Positions 11,830 to 22,939 of a DNA stretch of 64,000 nt are shown one piece after another; position 1 is the stretch's first letter; each line of letters begins with the position of its first letter. Origin of the DNA: Pomphorhynchus laevis (Eukaryota > Acanthocephala > Palaeacanthocephala > Echinorhynchida > Pomphorhynchidae); NCBI GenBank assembly GCA_012934845.2, contig WNNJ02002426.1, positions 1-64,000 of the forward strand. The letters run 5' to 3'. The notes below the pieces were generated by a model, which was not told where the DNA came from, did not search any database, and was given only the letters and a program-made list of their open reading frames with translations. The position numbers and the translations under genes are program-made.

Positions 11830-11905
11830 GATATTGATACTGAAATTACTGCTAGAGCCAATTTTCTGATCACAATTCCAACAACTATAACAGCCCCTTT
11901 GAATA
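11830..11905 (+). repeat. Direct repeat R2, copy 2
   Basis: Near-identical to 11533-11610, about 297 bp downstream; may be ends of one inserted element or a local duplication. Confidence 0.6.
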
Positions 11906-13433
11906 TAAATCGTTTAAGTGACGATAAGTTAATGTATTTTTAATTATTATTTAAACTACTATTATTAAAAAATTAATTAATCAAAAAATTTGTTAAATCA
12001 GATTTAATTTTGCCGTTAAAACCATGTTTCGATAGTATTTTGTTTTAATTTATCTGAGCATTAAAACTATTTTGATAGTTTTCTTAGTTGATCATAAGCA
12101 AAACTTACAAGATAAAACTTTGAAATGTGGAATTATAAATAAAAACGTTTTTGTTAATTATCGCCTCAAAACTTTATTTAAATATAAAAATCGTTCATTT
12201 GATCTTTATTATGAGTCAATTGTATCTAGAAATAGTAGATATGTGAAATACTGCTATATTCCATATTGTAGTTTAAATTATTTTAAATATTTTAAATACT
12301 ATTTTAAAACAATATTTTAATTTAAATATTAAAAATATTAAAATAGCATTTTAAAAATATTTTTAAATAATATTAGCTGAAAATTATTTCAAATTATTTC
12401 AATATTTTAAACATATTATTTATTAATTACTATTTATCATTAATACATTCATTAAATATTAAATATATTATATTTTAAAGATAATGATAATGATACATGA
12501 AAATATATTTTTATTATTAATAAATTGTAATAACTTTTGGTCTGCTGCTATATATATCTACAGCTTATCTGATTTGTACAATTTGTGGAAATGGATAACG
12601 GAAACATGTCATACAAAACATTTGAAGTAAAATCATTAACAAGAAATAAGATGCAATTTGTATCATTAAATTTAAATGTTTAAACATTAAATATGAAATT
12701 TACTTTACATCTTTGTATTGAATGAAATTACGATCTTATAATTTTCAAATAATACTTTCTTGTGATATGTATATTATATATAAATGATGCTATAATCATT
12801 CAATATTGACATTGTATTCGATGTTTGCAATAATTTTTAAAATAATATCACGCTTTAACTTTTATATATTAGACCCAATAAAAATTCTTAAATAATAACG
12901 TATTTTTAATAAAATAAACTTAAAAATAAGTATTTTTAAATGATAATTTTTAATTATTTTATAAAAATATATTATTTACGTATTATAAACCCAGAGCAAT
13001 AAACTAAAATGTTTTAAATTGGTATTATTACCTTGGTAAAAATTGGCTATATCAGTTTGTTTCTAAAAACATAACATATTTAAAATAATTTAAGATACAC
13101 ACAGCTTTATAGCTTTATATTGCGAAATAATATCGTTTCTAGTAGTAACACGCAGGTCATATTATTTTCTCTGAGAACATTTTTCCGACAATATTCTTGC
13201 CATATAAGTGTTGTGTGCAGGAAAAAGAACGAGCAATCATACGGTTATATTTATATTCCGATGTAAAAGTATCGTTTACCACGGCTAATAATATTCACCA
13301 GAAAATATTTTTTAGTCATTCAGTTATTTTGCTTCGATGAGTAAACAACGTATCAATTTCGCTTAGATAATCTCGACTATATCTTAATAATGTTAGCAGG
13401 CAACAGTCAAAGCTCTGTTTATAGAAGCTGAAC
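11906..13433. other. AT-rich region upstream of the LIM gene
   Basis: No coding signal beyond low-complexity frames. The last 200 bp are less AT-rich and probably hold the LIM gene's promoter and 5' UTR; no TATA box could be assigned with confidence. Confidence 0.35.
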
Positions 13434-14054
13434 ATGTACGGTGGATCTAGCGATCTTTGCGCCGCCTGTAGAAGGTCATTTGGTAGAAGTGAGCGGAGAA
13501 CAGTGTTTAATGGTAAACAATACCATCAAAAATGTCTTGTTTGCGTTACCTGTCAACAACCTCTTGCCGGAGCGTTTTATCCGACCGATGACGGATTCCA
13601 ATGTGAATCTTGTCATGGACGCGTGTCGGTTCGTTGCTACCGTTGTGGTGACGTAATCCGAGGAAATGTTCATTTTAAAGTAATGAAAGGTCACCAATTC
13701 CATGACGAATGTCTCGTTTGTTGTAGTTGTGGCAAGGTCCTATCAGATGAGCAACAAACTCACAATAGCGAAGACTTACATGAACTTGACGGGTACCCAC
13801 AATGTAATGCGTGCTATAATTCAAATGACAGACGAAAAGTTAATTTGAATTATGGACCGGCCTTTCACGATACAATAATAGTAAAAAAATGTGCAAAGTG
13901 TAAATGTGAGATAGCAAAAACAGAGTTGTTCTACGCGTACGAAGATATTGCCTTTCACAAGGAATGCTTTACTTGTAATCGATGTGGAGTTAATTTGGTT
14001 GGAAAATCGTGTCATCGATTAGCATCTGCAGTTGTATGCCCAAAATGTTCATAA
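13434..14054 (+). CDS. Three-LIM-domain protein
   Basis: A 206-residue intronless ORF made almost entirely of three LIM domains, zinc-binding double fingers used for protein-protein contacts in the cytoskeleton, at adhesions or in the nucleus. LIM1 spans residues 9-60 (C9, C12, H31, C34, C37, C40, C57, C60). LIM2 spans 68-127 (C68, C71, H90, C93, C96, C99, C124, C127). LIM3 spans 153-205 (C153, C156, H175, C178, C181, C184, C202, C205). All 24 zinc ligands are present. There is no other domain, so it is a LIM-only protein, in broad terms like FHL/PINCH/CRP-type adaptors, but I cannot place it in a subfamily. The start is the first ATG of the frame and lies nine residues before the first zinc ligand. 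Lack of introns could mean a retrocopy, yet the frame is intact and a poly(A) signal follows the stop directly. Confidence 0.85.
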   Translation: MYGGSSDLCAACRRSFGRSERRTVFNGKQYHQKCLVCVTCQQPLAGAFYPTDDGFQCESCHGRVSVRCYRCGDVIRGNVHFKVMKGHQFHDECLVCCSCGKVLSDEQQTHNSEDLHELDGYPQCNACYNSNDRRKVNLNYGPAFHDTIIVKKCAKCKCEIAKTELFYAYEDIAFHKECFTCNRCGVNLVGKSCHRLASAVVCPKCS

Positions 14055-14067
14055 TGGACTCTGCATC

Positions 14068-14073
14068 AATAAA
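14068..14073 (+). terminator. Poly(A) signal of the LIM gene
   Basis: AATAAA 14 nt after the stop codon, implying a very short 3' UTR of the kind common in nematodes. Confidence 0.6.
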
Positions 14074-14391
14074 TGTTATTTATTAAGCATCATTAGATTA
14101 TTATCAGCATCAACAGGATTTTACAAAATAGTCACTTTAAAGTTTCCTTTGTATGGCCAAATTTTTTGTTAACAGTTTTCAATCAATATTGAATAAATCA
14201 ACACTGCTTATTTCGCCTTCTGTTAAAACAAGAAAAGCGTAAAATTTATTCGATAACATTTATAAAACATCTTTTTTCGATAACGGAAACATTTATAAAA
14301 AACCAATAATTTTAAATTGTTGACAGTTGACAATTTTAAATTGTGAACAGTTGAAACAGCCATTTGCGGCTAGTAACTTGTACACTATAAT

Positions 14392-14613
14392 AATAATTAT
14401 CCATTTATTGATAAAGAATTATTGGATCTTAATCAAAGAAGGATGGAACATTTTATTTGATATTTCGCTAACCTTTGTTATCATCTCCAGAAAATTTACA
14501 GAATTTGTGTACATTTTCTGAAGATGCTAACAGAGTTTAGATAAATATCAAATAAATTTTTATCTTTACTTTGATCCAGCTCTAATAATTCTTTATCAAT
14601 AAATGAATAATAA
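14392..14613. mobile_element. Hairpin MITE F3, copy 1
   Basis: The two halves are inverted copies: CATTTATTGATAAAGAATTA and GATATTTCGCTAACC on the left match the complements of TAATTCTTTATCAATAAATG and AGATAAATATC on the right, meeting near the centre in AGAAAAT / ATTTTCT. Arms are about 105 bp, so nearly the whole element folds back. One arm recurs at 22603-22700. Non-coding. Confidence 0.7.
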
Positions 14614-14689
14614 TAAATTTTATTATTAAATAAAATCTAATAATAATTTATAATATTTAAAATATTATTTGTAATATTCTTCATTTTTC

Positions 14690-14915
14690 TTCGAGCTTAT
14701 CTCTATTCGGGGTCTCACTCCTAAATGAGTATTTTCCACTGTACTCGATCCCCTACTGTTTCTTTGAATTCTTCACAATGACCAAGCGGGATCTCTACGC
14801 GTTGCATCCGGGGAACGCTCTAAACGAGTTTCCTTTTTGGTGTTGACTCATCATGTTGAGGGTTTGCAGCAGTACTTTTACTGTAGGATGCCTTTCCTGA
14901 CACCAATCTTTTAGC
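14690..14915 (-). repeat. Possible retroelement 3' tail
   Basis: Read on the minus strand it contains GTGTCAGGAAAGGCATCCTA, a phrase that resembles a recurring 3'-end motif of some RTE-type LINEs and their SINEs in many animals. A single copy with no ORF; assignment is tentative. Confidence 0.3.
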
Positions 14916-14969
14916 AGAGTTGAAATATTATTTATAATAATATCAATTAATAATATTATTAATATTAAT

Positions 14970-15140
14970 AATCCCCGCGTGGCCGAATGGTGGAGGCGTG
15001 TGCATTGCAAACTCTATGTACGGGGTTCAAACCTCGAGCATGCACTCTCTATTGACTTCTCTGTAAGCACACGTCAAAGCCACAAGATCGCGTTGTCGAA
15101 AGACGTTGGGGCACCCGATGATGAAGCGGGACCACTCTTC
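14970..15140 (+). mobile_element. SINE with tRNA-Ser/Leu-like head
   Basis: GCGTGGCCGAATGGTGGAGG at the start matches the D-arm/A box of class II tRNAs (Ser, Leu: GTGGCCGAGTGGTTAAGGC), and GGGGTTCAAACCTCG 35 bases later matches the B box. Stems are imperfect, and a non-tRNA body follows (GTTGTCGAAAGACGTTGGGG), so this is a tRNA-derived SINE rather than a tRNA gene. It ends in an ATTAATATT microsatellite shared with the LINE-B tail next to it. Confidence 0.65.
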
Positions 15141-15183
15141 ATTAATATTAATAATATTAATGAGAGAATTTATTATACCTCTT

Positions 15184-15195
15184 TACCTTTCGGTA
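15184..15195 (-). other. LINE-B 3' GAAA-tetraloop hairpin
   Basis: On the minus strand TACC-GAAA-GGTA just before the terminal microsatellite. Matching GNRA-loop hairpins with different stem bases end the other LINE-B copies. Confidence 0.55.
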
Positions 15196-15443
15196 CTGGG
15201 TAAACAAAATAAATACACCAAAAGTTTATCAATTTTATAAATTGTATTTCAAAATCTTCTCCTACTGTCAATATCGGATAGTGACAGATTTTTCAAAATC
15301 GGGCAAGTGAAGATATGCAGGTTAGATGCGCATTCATTTTTGCAAAGAACACAAATGCACAAAGAGCACCGTACATGTACTGGAATTCTAATAGCGCAGA
15401 ATTTATCGTGATATCCATGGACAGATGCTCTCCAGATCAGCGG

Positions 15444-16927
15444 TCATTTCCTTGCACAGGGTTCTCTCCATCTAGTCTGTAAGAATGCCGGAGTAAGATA
15501 AAATTCAGAATCCAATAAAGTCGTCTTTCGAAAGAACATGTTCAGGTTAGTAGTAAATGATGCAGTGTGTTCAAGATTAAATGTTGAGCAAATGTATTTA
15601 GAGCAAGGTTCTAACGATGATAGTATCACTATAACCGATGAAGAACATTTTGGTGAGACTCCAACAATTCGCTTCACGAATCTCCATTGACACTTGTCCA
15701 ACTGCTGAAAATTGAAGGGACTTAAATCCGACCAGATAACTGGCAAAGCATATGAAACTATGGGAAGCAACATACTTCGAAAATACCGGAGGGCTCCTGA
15801 GAAAGATAAATAACCTAAGTTTTTCGCATAAGAGGTTGCTACAACTAATTTCGAGGATTTATGATGTAGGTGTTCAGTAAATGACCATTTCGACGAAAGT
15901 AATACTCCCAAATAATTGTAACTATTGCAGAATTCTAAATCTACATTCCTATTCTCAGCATTTCACATCGACGCAAAGGTCCACCTAACCGAAATTTAAG
16001 GGCTTTCGATTTGTTCACATTCACCGTCAACTGATTTGATAAACAATAGGATGACAGAGCATATAACGTACTTTGAGCGGATAAAAGATCTTTGGCTAAT
16101 ATTACTAGATCGTCGGCATAGAGGGTACAAGAGACTTCATTCGATGCATGACGAAGATGCATAGGCAAATCCATAACAAAAAAGGAAAATAATATAGGGC
16201 TGTGTGGATCTCCCTGTAAAACACCGCGATTAGCTAAAAAGAAATCAGAGGTGTTGATACCATTAGATACTTTAAGGCGATTAGGCTGAAGCACAGAATA
16301 AATAAGATACAAAAAGCGACCACTAACGGACACTCTAGTGGAAAGTTTATCAAGTAACAAAGAACGATTCACTGTGTCAAATGCTCGCTCAAAGTCATAA
16401 AAGGTAGCATACAAAGGTCTGTGATTAGCGAAACAATTGGTGACTTCTTCACGGACATGCTTTATTGCATCGGACGTTGACCTTTTCGGGCGGAATCCAT
16501 ACTGCTCCGTAGGTAAGAGATGCTCGCGACACTTAATAAGGCGCATATACATTATATGAGTCAATAACTTATAACTGTGATTCAATATCGCAATCCCCCT
16601 GTACGCATCCAGTGAATCATAGTCACCTTTACACTTATGCAGGATCTTAATTGCACCGTCGCGCCACGAAATCGGAAATGGATGACCTGCAAGAAGTAGA
16701 TTGAAAAGTTCTGTCCAGTAGTCTATCAAAATATCGATAGTCGACTTTAACTGTTCTACGCATAATTGATCTAACCCGGCAGCTTTATGATCTTTTAAGA
16801 TTGATAGGGATCTTACGACTTCAAATGGCGTAAAAGGTAAATTCAGAGGATCTGAACCGTATATTGAATTTATGCATGAAACTGAAGATAAACGTACAGG
16901 CATGTCTTCTAATATTGAATGGCGCAA
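15444..16927 (-). CDS. LINE-B reverse transcriptase (two frames)
   Basis: Residues read on the minus strand show the RT order: HKAAGLDQL, then FYDFERAFDTVN (motif A with the catalytic Asp), GVLQGDPHSPILFSFF (motif B), LYADDLVILAKD (motif C, both catalytic Asp present) and a thumb region with RFVKRIVGVSPKCSSS, the family signature here. The first frame (16927-15941) covers fingers and palm; the second (15911-15444) covers the thumb. One frame change lies between them. It copies LINE RNA into DNA at the nicked target. Confidence 0.85.
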
Positions 16928-17196
16928 AATAGATTGGAAGTGTTATTTGCAATTTTCTATTTGAATCCTGAAAGATCTTCCAATGTTAGCTTTCTTAAGT
17001 ATCCACGGTGTCGACAGCGCCTTAGAAAATTCCCGTCGTTCAATCTCTAAACGTCGTTCTCTACGATACATCGATACTAGTTTAACGTAAAGCCTACGTA
17101 AATCTACAAAATCTTTCCTTACCGTTAAATCGAACCGATAACTTTTATTTAATTGAATTAAATGTTGCTGGAACTGTTTAAACCAAGCGGGTTTTA

Positions 17197-18003
17197 CTAG
17201 GTATGAGTTTTTTTGGGATAATCGGATTCATATCTACAAGCCGATAGAAGGGTGGAAATTACAGAAGTAATGTTGTTCCCCAGTTCTCCTGATCTAAGGA
17301 ATTGAAAAGCTAGATTAATTTGACTATAATCAATTGCCGAAGTACATAATTTCCTGCTAGGTTGACGGGGCAAATCTATTAATTGTATGTTGCATATGCA
17401 ATCGAAAATACACGAGACAGGTTTGTGTTTACCAACTAACGTCCATTTTGAAAATAGTTCTAGCCCTAGATGTCTTACATGCACGTTAGTAAATATGATG
17501 TCTATACAGCTTTTACCTGTAGAAGATTCGTAGGACCAATTTTCATTAGGGACGTATAACTTTAGATTTATAGACTTAAAGTAATTGACAAGAATTCGCA
17601 ATTTTCCTGTGATTGGACTGGTGAATCTTGCATTAAAATCTCCTGCGATAATTATTGGGACTGTGCTGTTTAGAGTTGAAAGAAACTGAGAAATTTCGTC
17701 AATTATATCTGCCGCGGTAAGTGTGGGTTTGAAATAGCATGCGATAAAAGTGATGACAGGTGTTTCAAGCAGTATAGAATTCAGCAAATACCTACATTGC
17801 CAATCCCTGAAGGCCCTATTTAAACCTAAAATTATTCCACCCGCGGGGCGACCACGAATGCCCAATAAAGCAGGATTGTCAAATGTATAAAAACCAGGTA
17901 AAGAATAATTATTAGTAAACATGGTCTCTAATAGTACCACAACGTGAAAGGTATCGAACCAGGATTCAATACCTTGCTCAATCAAAGACGCCAAACCTTC
18001 CAC
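17197..18003 (-). CDS. LINE-B APE-type endonuclease
   Basis: A 268-codon frame with the endonuclease/exonuclease/phosphatase fold pattern: VVLLETM (catalytic Glu region), FIACYFKP, IIIAGDFNARF (the GDFN catalytic motif) and SCIDIIFTN further on. The last His/Asp region reads WTLVGKHKPVSC in place of the usual SDH. This domain nicks target DNA to prime reverse transcription. The frame breaks just before the linker to the RT; the linker continues readable to about 16930 in another frame. Confidence 0.8.
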   Translation of the reverse strand: MEGLASLIEQGIESWFDTFHVVVLLETMFTNNYSLPGFYTFDNPALLGIRGRPAGGIILGLNRAFRDWQCRYLLNSILLETPVITFIACYFKPTLTAADIIDEISQFLSTLNSTVPIIIAGDFNARFTSPITGKLRILVNYFKSINLKLYVPNENWSYESSTGKSCIDIIFTNVHVRHLGLELFSKWTLVGKHKPVSCIFDCICNIQLIDLPRQPSRKLCTSAIDYSQINLAFQFLRSGELGNNITSVISTLLSACRYESDYPKKTHT

Positions 18004-18075
18004 ATTAAATAGTAACAGTCTAAAAGATTTGTTGTGCTCACAAACCTGACTACCACTTCTTGCAGAAGAGGATAG

Positions 18076-18915
18076 TCATATAGACGACCCATCCATTAAT
18101 GAGGAATTAACGGGTGTTGTGCCTACCTTTCCATTATTCGGTCTGCGAACAATTTGAAAATTTCTAATTATGTAATTAATATTTGGTTGGCGAGTCTTTT
18201 CTCTTGTAGCTGTTTGCGCAGAACCTGATTGGCAACACGCTCTTCGGGGGAAATCCGGCATGATATAAACATTCCTAAAACGATCAACTTTTCTCAATTT
18301 ATAAGAGTTTGATAAAACGTTGCTGGCCATTACCTCGTCCGTTGGAACTAAAGTCCACGGAGGAATGTCTGTTCTTTTGGCTGGAAGTCGATGGACCTTA
18401 ATTGAAAATTTTTCAGTTATTTGAATGCCTACAGCGGGTAAAATGTCTCTATCACTAGCTTCATCATCCACTGTATTTGGTAGATTGCGTATAATAAAAT
18501 TTGACGAACGCAAAGCTGATTTTTTGCAACTGTTAATGATTTCCAACGGGGAGCAGATACTTGATTTAATATTAGAAGTGGCAAGGATAGAACGCGTTAC
18601 TTCTCTACGTACTACACTTGCGAAACTACGATTCTGAAATGGAGAGGGTTTGTGAGATGATAGATTTTGAGAAAGGTTAGAAGATATTTCCTTGGATTGT
18701 GCTAATTTTAGTTCATCGATCTTAGCCTCCAAATTGCTTATAGCAACATTCGCCTGTTCTAAGGATTGTTCTGCGTTTTGCAGCACAAATTCCACAGATG
18801 AATCGCTGAAGAAAGAAATCTCGAGATACCCTACGAGGAGACTTGACAACAGTATATAAAGAACAACCAAAACCGTCACATTTTTATTCAAATGACACGT
18901 ACTCGCTAGAATCAT
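18076..18915 (-). CDS. LINE-B ORF1 C-terminal part
   Basis: A 279-codon frame. After a hydrophobic start that is probably not the true N-terminus, a coiled coil (EQSLEQANVAISNLEAKIDE) is followed by a basic region and a nucleic-acid-binding-like region with IKVHRLPAKRTDIPP and SYKLRKVDRFRNVYIMPDFP. This layout, coiled coil then RNA-binding region ending in a basic tail with NYIIRNFQIV, is typical of LINE ORF1 proteins that coat the RNA. It overlaps the finger-bearing frame upstream by 32 nt. Confidence 0.65.
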   Translation of the reverse strand: MILASTCHLNKNVTVLVVLYILLSSLLVGYLEISFFSDSSVEFVLQNAEQSLEQANVAISNLEAKIDELKLAQSKEISSNLSQNLSSHKPSPFQNRSFASVVRREVTRSILATSNIKSSICSPLEIINSCKKSALRSSNFIIRNLPNTVDDEASDRDILPAVGIQITEKFSIKVHRLPAKRTDIPPWTLVPTDEVMASNVLSNSYKLRKVDRFRNVYIMPDFPRRACCQSGSAQTATREKTRQPNINYIIRNFQIVRRPNNGKVGTTPVNSSLMDGSSI

Positions 18916-19183
18916 CGTGACTTAACGGAATGGAATCAAGCTTATCTACGCTACATGCAGTATGCTGAGACAAGTATGCAGATGTGGGAGCGTCAATAGA
19001 AGAATTCGCACGGTTGGAACACCTGCTACTAGGAAGACAATCGACGCATAGTTTGCCGGACTTTGCACATAAACAGCTTTTGCAAACAGCATTTCGACCA
19101 TTACATTGGCAACAATGAGAAGCAGACATTTTTCTTTTGTAATTAGCTTGAACAATGATTGCTGCTCGACACTCGTTGCTCAA
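18884..19183 (-). CDS. LINE-B ORF1 N-terminal Cys-rich finger
   Basis: A 99-codon frame from the first ATG. Residues about 23-48 form a compact Cys cluster: CCQCNG, then C-x2-C-x-C, then CAKSGKLCVDC. The same spacing (CC-x-CNG-x4-C-x2-C-x-CA-x-S-x-K-x-C-x2-C) occurs at the 5' end of the unrelated nuclease-type element at 45380-45562 (+). A zinc-binding, nucleic-acid or protein contact role is inferred. The frame runs into ORF1's coiled-coil part. Confidence 0.65.
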   Translation of the reverse strand: MSNECRAAIIVQANYKRKMSASHCCQCNGRNAVCKSCLCAKSGKLCVDCLPSSRCSNRANSSIDAPTSAYLSQHTACSVDKLDSIPLSHDDSSEYVSFE

Positions 19184-19190
19184 AGGTTGT

Positions 19191-19400
19191 CGTAAGGTTG
19201 TCGATGTATGTTATTTATTGTAATTAGCTGGAACCGTCTTTGGTTATTTTGCTCGCTCTTGTATTTACTTGTATGTATATTAGATTGTAATTTGCTAGAA
19301 CACTTGTAAATTTTCTTCTTTGTAATTTTATTTTTTGTAATTAATAATATTAATTTATTAATATTATTAATTTTTTAATTAATAATATTAATAATATTAA
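19191..19400. other. Spacer between LINE-B copies
   Basis: AT-rich, ending in an ATTAATATT microsatellite where the next LINE-B copy starts. Confidence 0.4.
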
Positions 19401-19840
19401 TCGTGGTGTTCTTCAGGGCGACCCTCTAAGTCTTTTGTTATTCAGTTTCTTCGTTGCTGATCTTTCTAGCAGTCTAAGTCACAATATTTTAGATATTTCA
19501 TGTGTATTATATGCAGACGATCTTGCTATTATTTCCAAATCTATTTCTAATGCCAAAGTAGCTTTAAACTCGCTCTCAGCGTTCTATTTTACTAATCATA
19601 TTCGAGTGAACCGTGAAAAGTTTAAGGTAATTAAGTTCCGAAGAGGAGGTCGACTAAGTCGATCGGACATTATATGCTATCAAGAAGCTCCGCTCGATTT
19701 TGAATCGAAGTATCTGTATCTCGGTATGTTAATCACATCTAGATGGTCTTTCTCTTAACATTTTGAACTTAAACGTGATAAAATTGTGAAGGCAACATCT
19801 GGACTGTCCGAACTAGGCAAATTATCTTTTGAGGCTGGGT

Positions 19841-19958
19841 TACGATATTTTTATATAATGCTGCTTCCAAGACTACATGGAAGCATATGGACTAGCTTGT
19901 ACGATATTTTTATATAATGCTGCTTCCAAGACTACATGGAAGCATATGAACTAGCTTG
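19841..19958 (+). repeat. 59-bp tandem duplication inside LINE-B copy 2
   Basis: 19841-19899 and 19900-19958 are identical but for one base (CATATGGAC / CATATGAAC). A recent local duplication within the dead LINE. Confidence 0.9.
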
Positions 19959-20602
19959 TATCAGGGTAGACTTGACTTCAGAAAACTTTTACCAGTTAGA
20001 TAAGTGCCTGTCAAGATTTATAAAAAGGTTGGTAGGCGTATCTCCAAAAACTTCACCCACGGCTGTTCAATTTCTAGCAATACTGCCTCCTTTATCAGTT
20101 TCATTGCAGAAAGAGATGAATATTCCTTTGACTGATGGTTTTCTTAAAAATCTAAATTTCTTCTACGGCAAAGTACTTAAACTTAATCAGGATATCTATC
20201 AGACTCCTGCTTTTATTCAAACAGCTTGGCGTAGCCCTCTCGCAAGTTAGCGCACTTTAATCTGGAGAGCTTTGCTTGACGGATATCACCCCAAGTTCTG
20301 TAAAAAAGGAAGAATGATACATGAATGATCATCAACTTGTGTATGCTGTTTTAGCAACATAGCATGCTCATCACTCTTACATGTATTTTTCTGTGCTCAT
20401 TTGTCTTGTTTATCTTTAAAAACAGTAGATACGCTGAAGTGGGCGTAGGCTTATAGGCTTATTTCGGCTAAGGATGCGTACCTGTGTCACTTACAATCAA
20501 TTTGAGGCAATCAATGAAATTTTAAGCAGCTCAAGAAATAAGAAGAAAGACAACTGTTCTGACTTTATATTTGTTATCTTATAATCTTTTTTATATGCCC
20601 AA

Positions 20603-20612
20603 GCCGAAAGGC
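20603..20612 (+). other. LINE-B 3' GAAA-tetraloop hairpin
   Basis: GCC-GAAA-GGC, the counterpart of TACC-GAAA-GGTA in the main copy. Confidence 0.5.
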
Positions 20613-20789
20613 GGAGTGGCTTTAATAAATCACTACATTATTATTAATAATAACATATTATTATTAATAATATTATTATTAATATTATTATTATTTAATT
20701 TGAATTTATTCAAATTAAAAACATTTTAAATGTAATTAAAGGTCTCTTTTATTACAAAGGGTCCTTTTTACTTTTTTAAAGTGAACTTT

Positions 20790-21130
20790 GCACCCAGTCA
20801 CTCACGATCTGCCCCAAACAATTTAAACCTTTGGTATGATATTTTTACGTGTGCTCGACAATATGGGGTGCCCCGAATTTGTAATAATGCTGCCTTTGCA
20901 AGTGCAAATCCAAGTCCAGAATATATTCGTTCTATGGACGTGCAGATTTCACCGATTTATGGTAGCACATTCTTCTCGTAACCTTGATAGTTGTATTACC
21001 GGCACCACCGTTAGCCGTAAAAACCAACGGGATAAAACTTGCCCTCTCAAATCTCGATATTCGCTCGTCATATTTTCTTATTTTTCGCTGTTCATGGTAA
21101 TTGACGTGATTTTGCAGCATAGTGATTGAG
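20790..21130 (-). mobile_element. C-terminal fragment of the restriction-like-nuclease RT element
   Basis: Minus-strand translation gives RKYDERISRFERASFIPLVF, TANGGAG and, after a frame change, FALAKAALLQIRGTPY, which follow the end of the enzyme family seen at 57.2-57.9 kb (KYEERVQ...GTFVPFIASTNGG...CRAASICIRG). Diverged and broken. Confidence 0.6.
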
Positions 21131-22602
21131 CATCTTTTATTTAAGATGTCAAAGCAAAATGACTAAATGAATGATAGTTCACGTCATTATATATTATCAC
21201 CTTCATTCGGCAATTAAACTTTGTGTTAAATTACCGAATGACCATTTGATTATTTGTGTCCTTGTTTAACTTTTATTGTCGTTAGTCTAGAAAATAAAGT
21301 TACAAAAACGATAAAAGTTTTTACTTTGTAAAATCTTAAAAAATTAAACATTACCAATCTCATCCAGCGTACAGTTTTGTTACGCTCAATATCGTTTTGT
21401 ATTAATTTTTTTATTAAATATTATACAATTAACACACATTTTGATGTTTAGGAATTCATCTATTTATATTTTATCTATTATGTGAACGACTTTCGCTTTC
21501 ACATAAATTCACACAATTTTTGATTAATTTAATATATAAATAACTTTACTTTTTACCGTCCAATTCTAGAATGTTATATGCAAACATGTTTTCTTAATGC
21601 TTTGATTATTAGCATGAAGAAATGCTTTACATTTTTATCAAATAAGAAATAATTTACGATTCATTTTTCATCTGTAAGTAGCTCAATCATAAAAGGCTTT
21701 GATAGCTTTAACTAGAGAATATTTTTTATGTTCGTAAAATCGATAACTGCGATTTAACCGTTGTGCTTTTCTGGTTATTTCTTTTCTCATATGTAGATAA
21801 TGCACACACAAAATTTGTAAGTTAATAAAAAAGTGCAAGATTTTAAAGTATAAAAATTATAAATACGGATAAACTTAACGATAGCTTTCCTCGAAGATCG
21901 ATTTTATTCAGTTAAGTAAAAAATAAATTTTTAATTGTTAAACACTTACTAGAATTTTTAAATCAAACACGTAATATAAAATATATTTTTCTACTATTTT
22001 CCACTATACAAAAATTCAATTTTATTTTCAATAATTTTATATTTCAATAATTACCATGTAATTTAATATTTATATAATTTATAATATTTTAATATTTATT
22101 ATATTTAATAATTATATAATTTTAAATTTATTTTGTTCGATAAAAATGTGTTTGAATAACAAATCATTTACTATCTTTAGAAATAAATACAGAAATATTA
22201 CGAAATTTTCGTTTTAAAAAACAATATTTCCGAAGATAATGGCATCAAAATATAGCCTGTTTATAATAATATTGATTTCTTGTTAGTTTCGAAAAAATAC
22301 GTTTTTAATTATTTTGTTATATAATTATAACATTTTTTAATTATTAAAATTTTTTAATTATTATCAAAATTCTCATAAAATGTAGAAACAAGTGAAATTT
22401 GATTATATAATTAATCAATTAGAACTTTGATCTAAAGTTATGAATGATACCTAAAATTTTGGTAACTTAGCAGTTTATTGGCATGATACTTCGTTGGGCG
22501 AATGCCTAAACAATCAAAAATATAATTTAGCTTTTAAAATTAAAACATCGGATAATTGATGTATTTTTTAAATACATCAATAATTTTAAATAGTTTATAA
22601 TG
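21131..22602. other. AT-rich intergenic stretch
   Basis: No gene, RNA or repeat family recognised apart from the small palindrome near 22558-22579 noted elsewhere. Confidence 0.4.
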
Positions 22603-22700
22603 ATCCATTATTGATAAAGAATTATTGGAGATGGATCAAAGAAAGAAGGGAAATTTTATTGATATTTCGCTAACCTCTGTTAGCATCTTCAGAAAATTAC
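22603..22700 (+). mobile_element. Hairpin MITE F3, single arm
   Basis: Matches one arm of 14392-14613: ATTGATAAAGAATTATTGGA, GATGGATCAAAG, GATATTTCGCTAACCTCTGT, then CATCTTCAGAAAAT. The partner arm is missing. Confidence 0.65.
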
Positions 22701-22939
22701 AATTAAAACATCACATAATTGACAGATCCCCGAGTAAAATTTTACGACTCAGAGGGGGGGCTTATAAAACGAGTAGTAAAAGTATACTTTTGACAGATGT
22801 TGATGCCTTATCAGTTTACAACCTTATTCATTACTTTTAAGATACTTAATACATCTCGGTATGACTCCTATACTTTGTAAACATCTCAAAGAATTTGACT
22901 TAAAAACTAAATCGTATAACCCCCAATTGAATTTATCAT

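Larger units (their letters stand above)
15145..19190 (-). mobile_element. LINE-B, near-complete copy
   Basis: An APE-type non-LTR retrotransposon. In order on the minus strand: ORF1 with a Cys-rich finger (19183-18884), an ORF1 continuation with a coiled coil and an RNA-binding-like region (18915-18076), an APE endonuclease (18003-17197), reverse transcriptase (16927-15941), a C-terminal region (15911-15444) with Cys/His residues running on to about 15260, then a 3' UTR ending in a GAAA-loop hairpin and an ATTAATATT microsatellite. A few frame changes and stops separate these blocks, for example near 17197 and 15911-15941, so it is probably inactive. Copies or pieces occur at 19.4-20.6, 24.5-25.9, 43.2-44.9 and 22.9-24.0 kb. 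Confidence 0.9.
19401..20640 (+). mobile_element. LINE-B copy 2, 5'-truncated
   Basis: Starts inside the RT at motif B (RGVLQGDPL), continues through VLYADDLAIISKS (motif C) and KRLVGVSPKTSPTA, and ends with the GCC-GAAA-GGC hairpin (20603-20612), an AATAAAT and an ATTATTATT tail. It contains a 59-bp tandem duplication and several frame changes. Short regular truncation at the 5' end is usual for LINE insertions. Confidence 0.85.

Noticed and set aside
14974-15045. True tRNA-Ser/Leu gene
   Set aside because: A and B boxes are good, but acceptor and T stems do not close and a SINE body follows.
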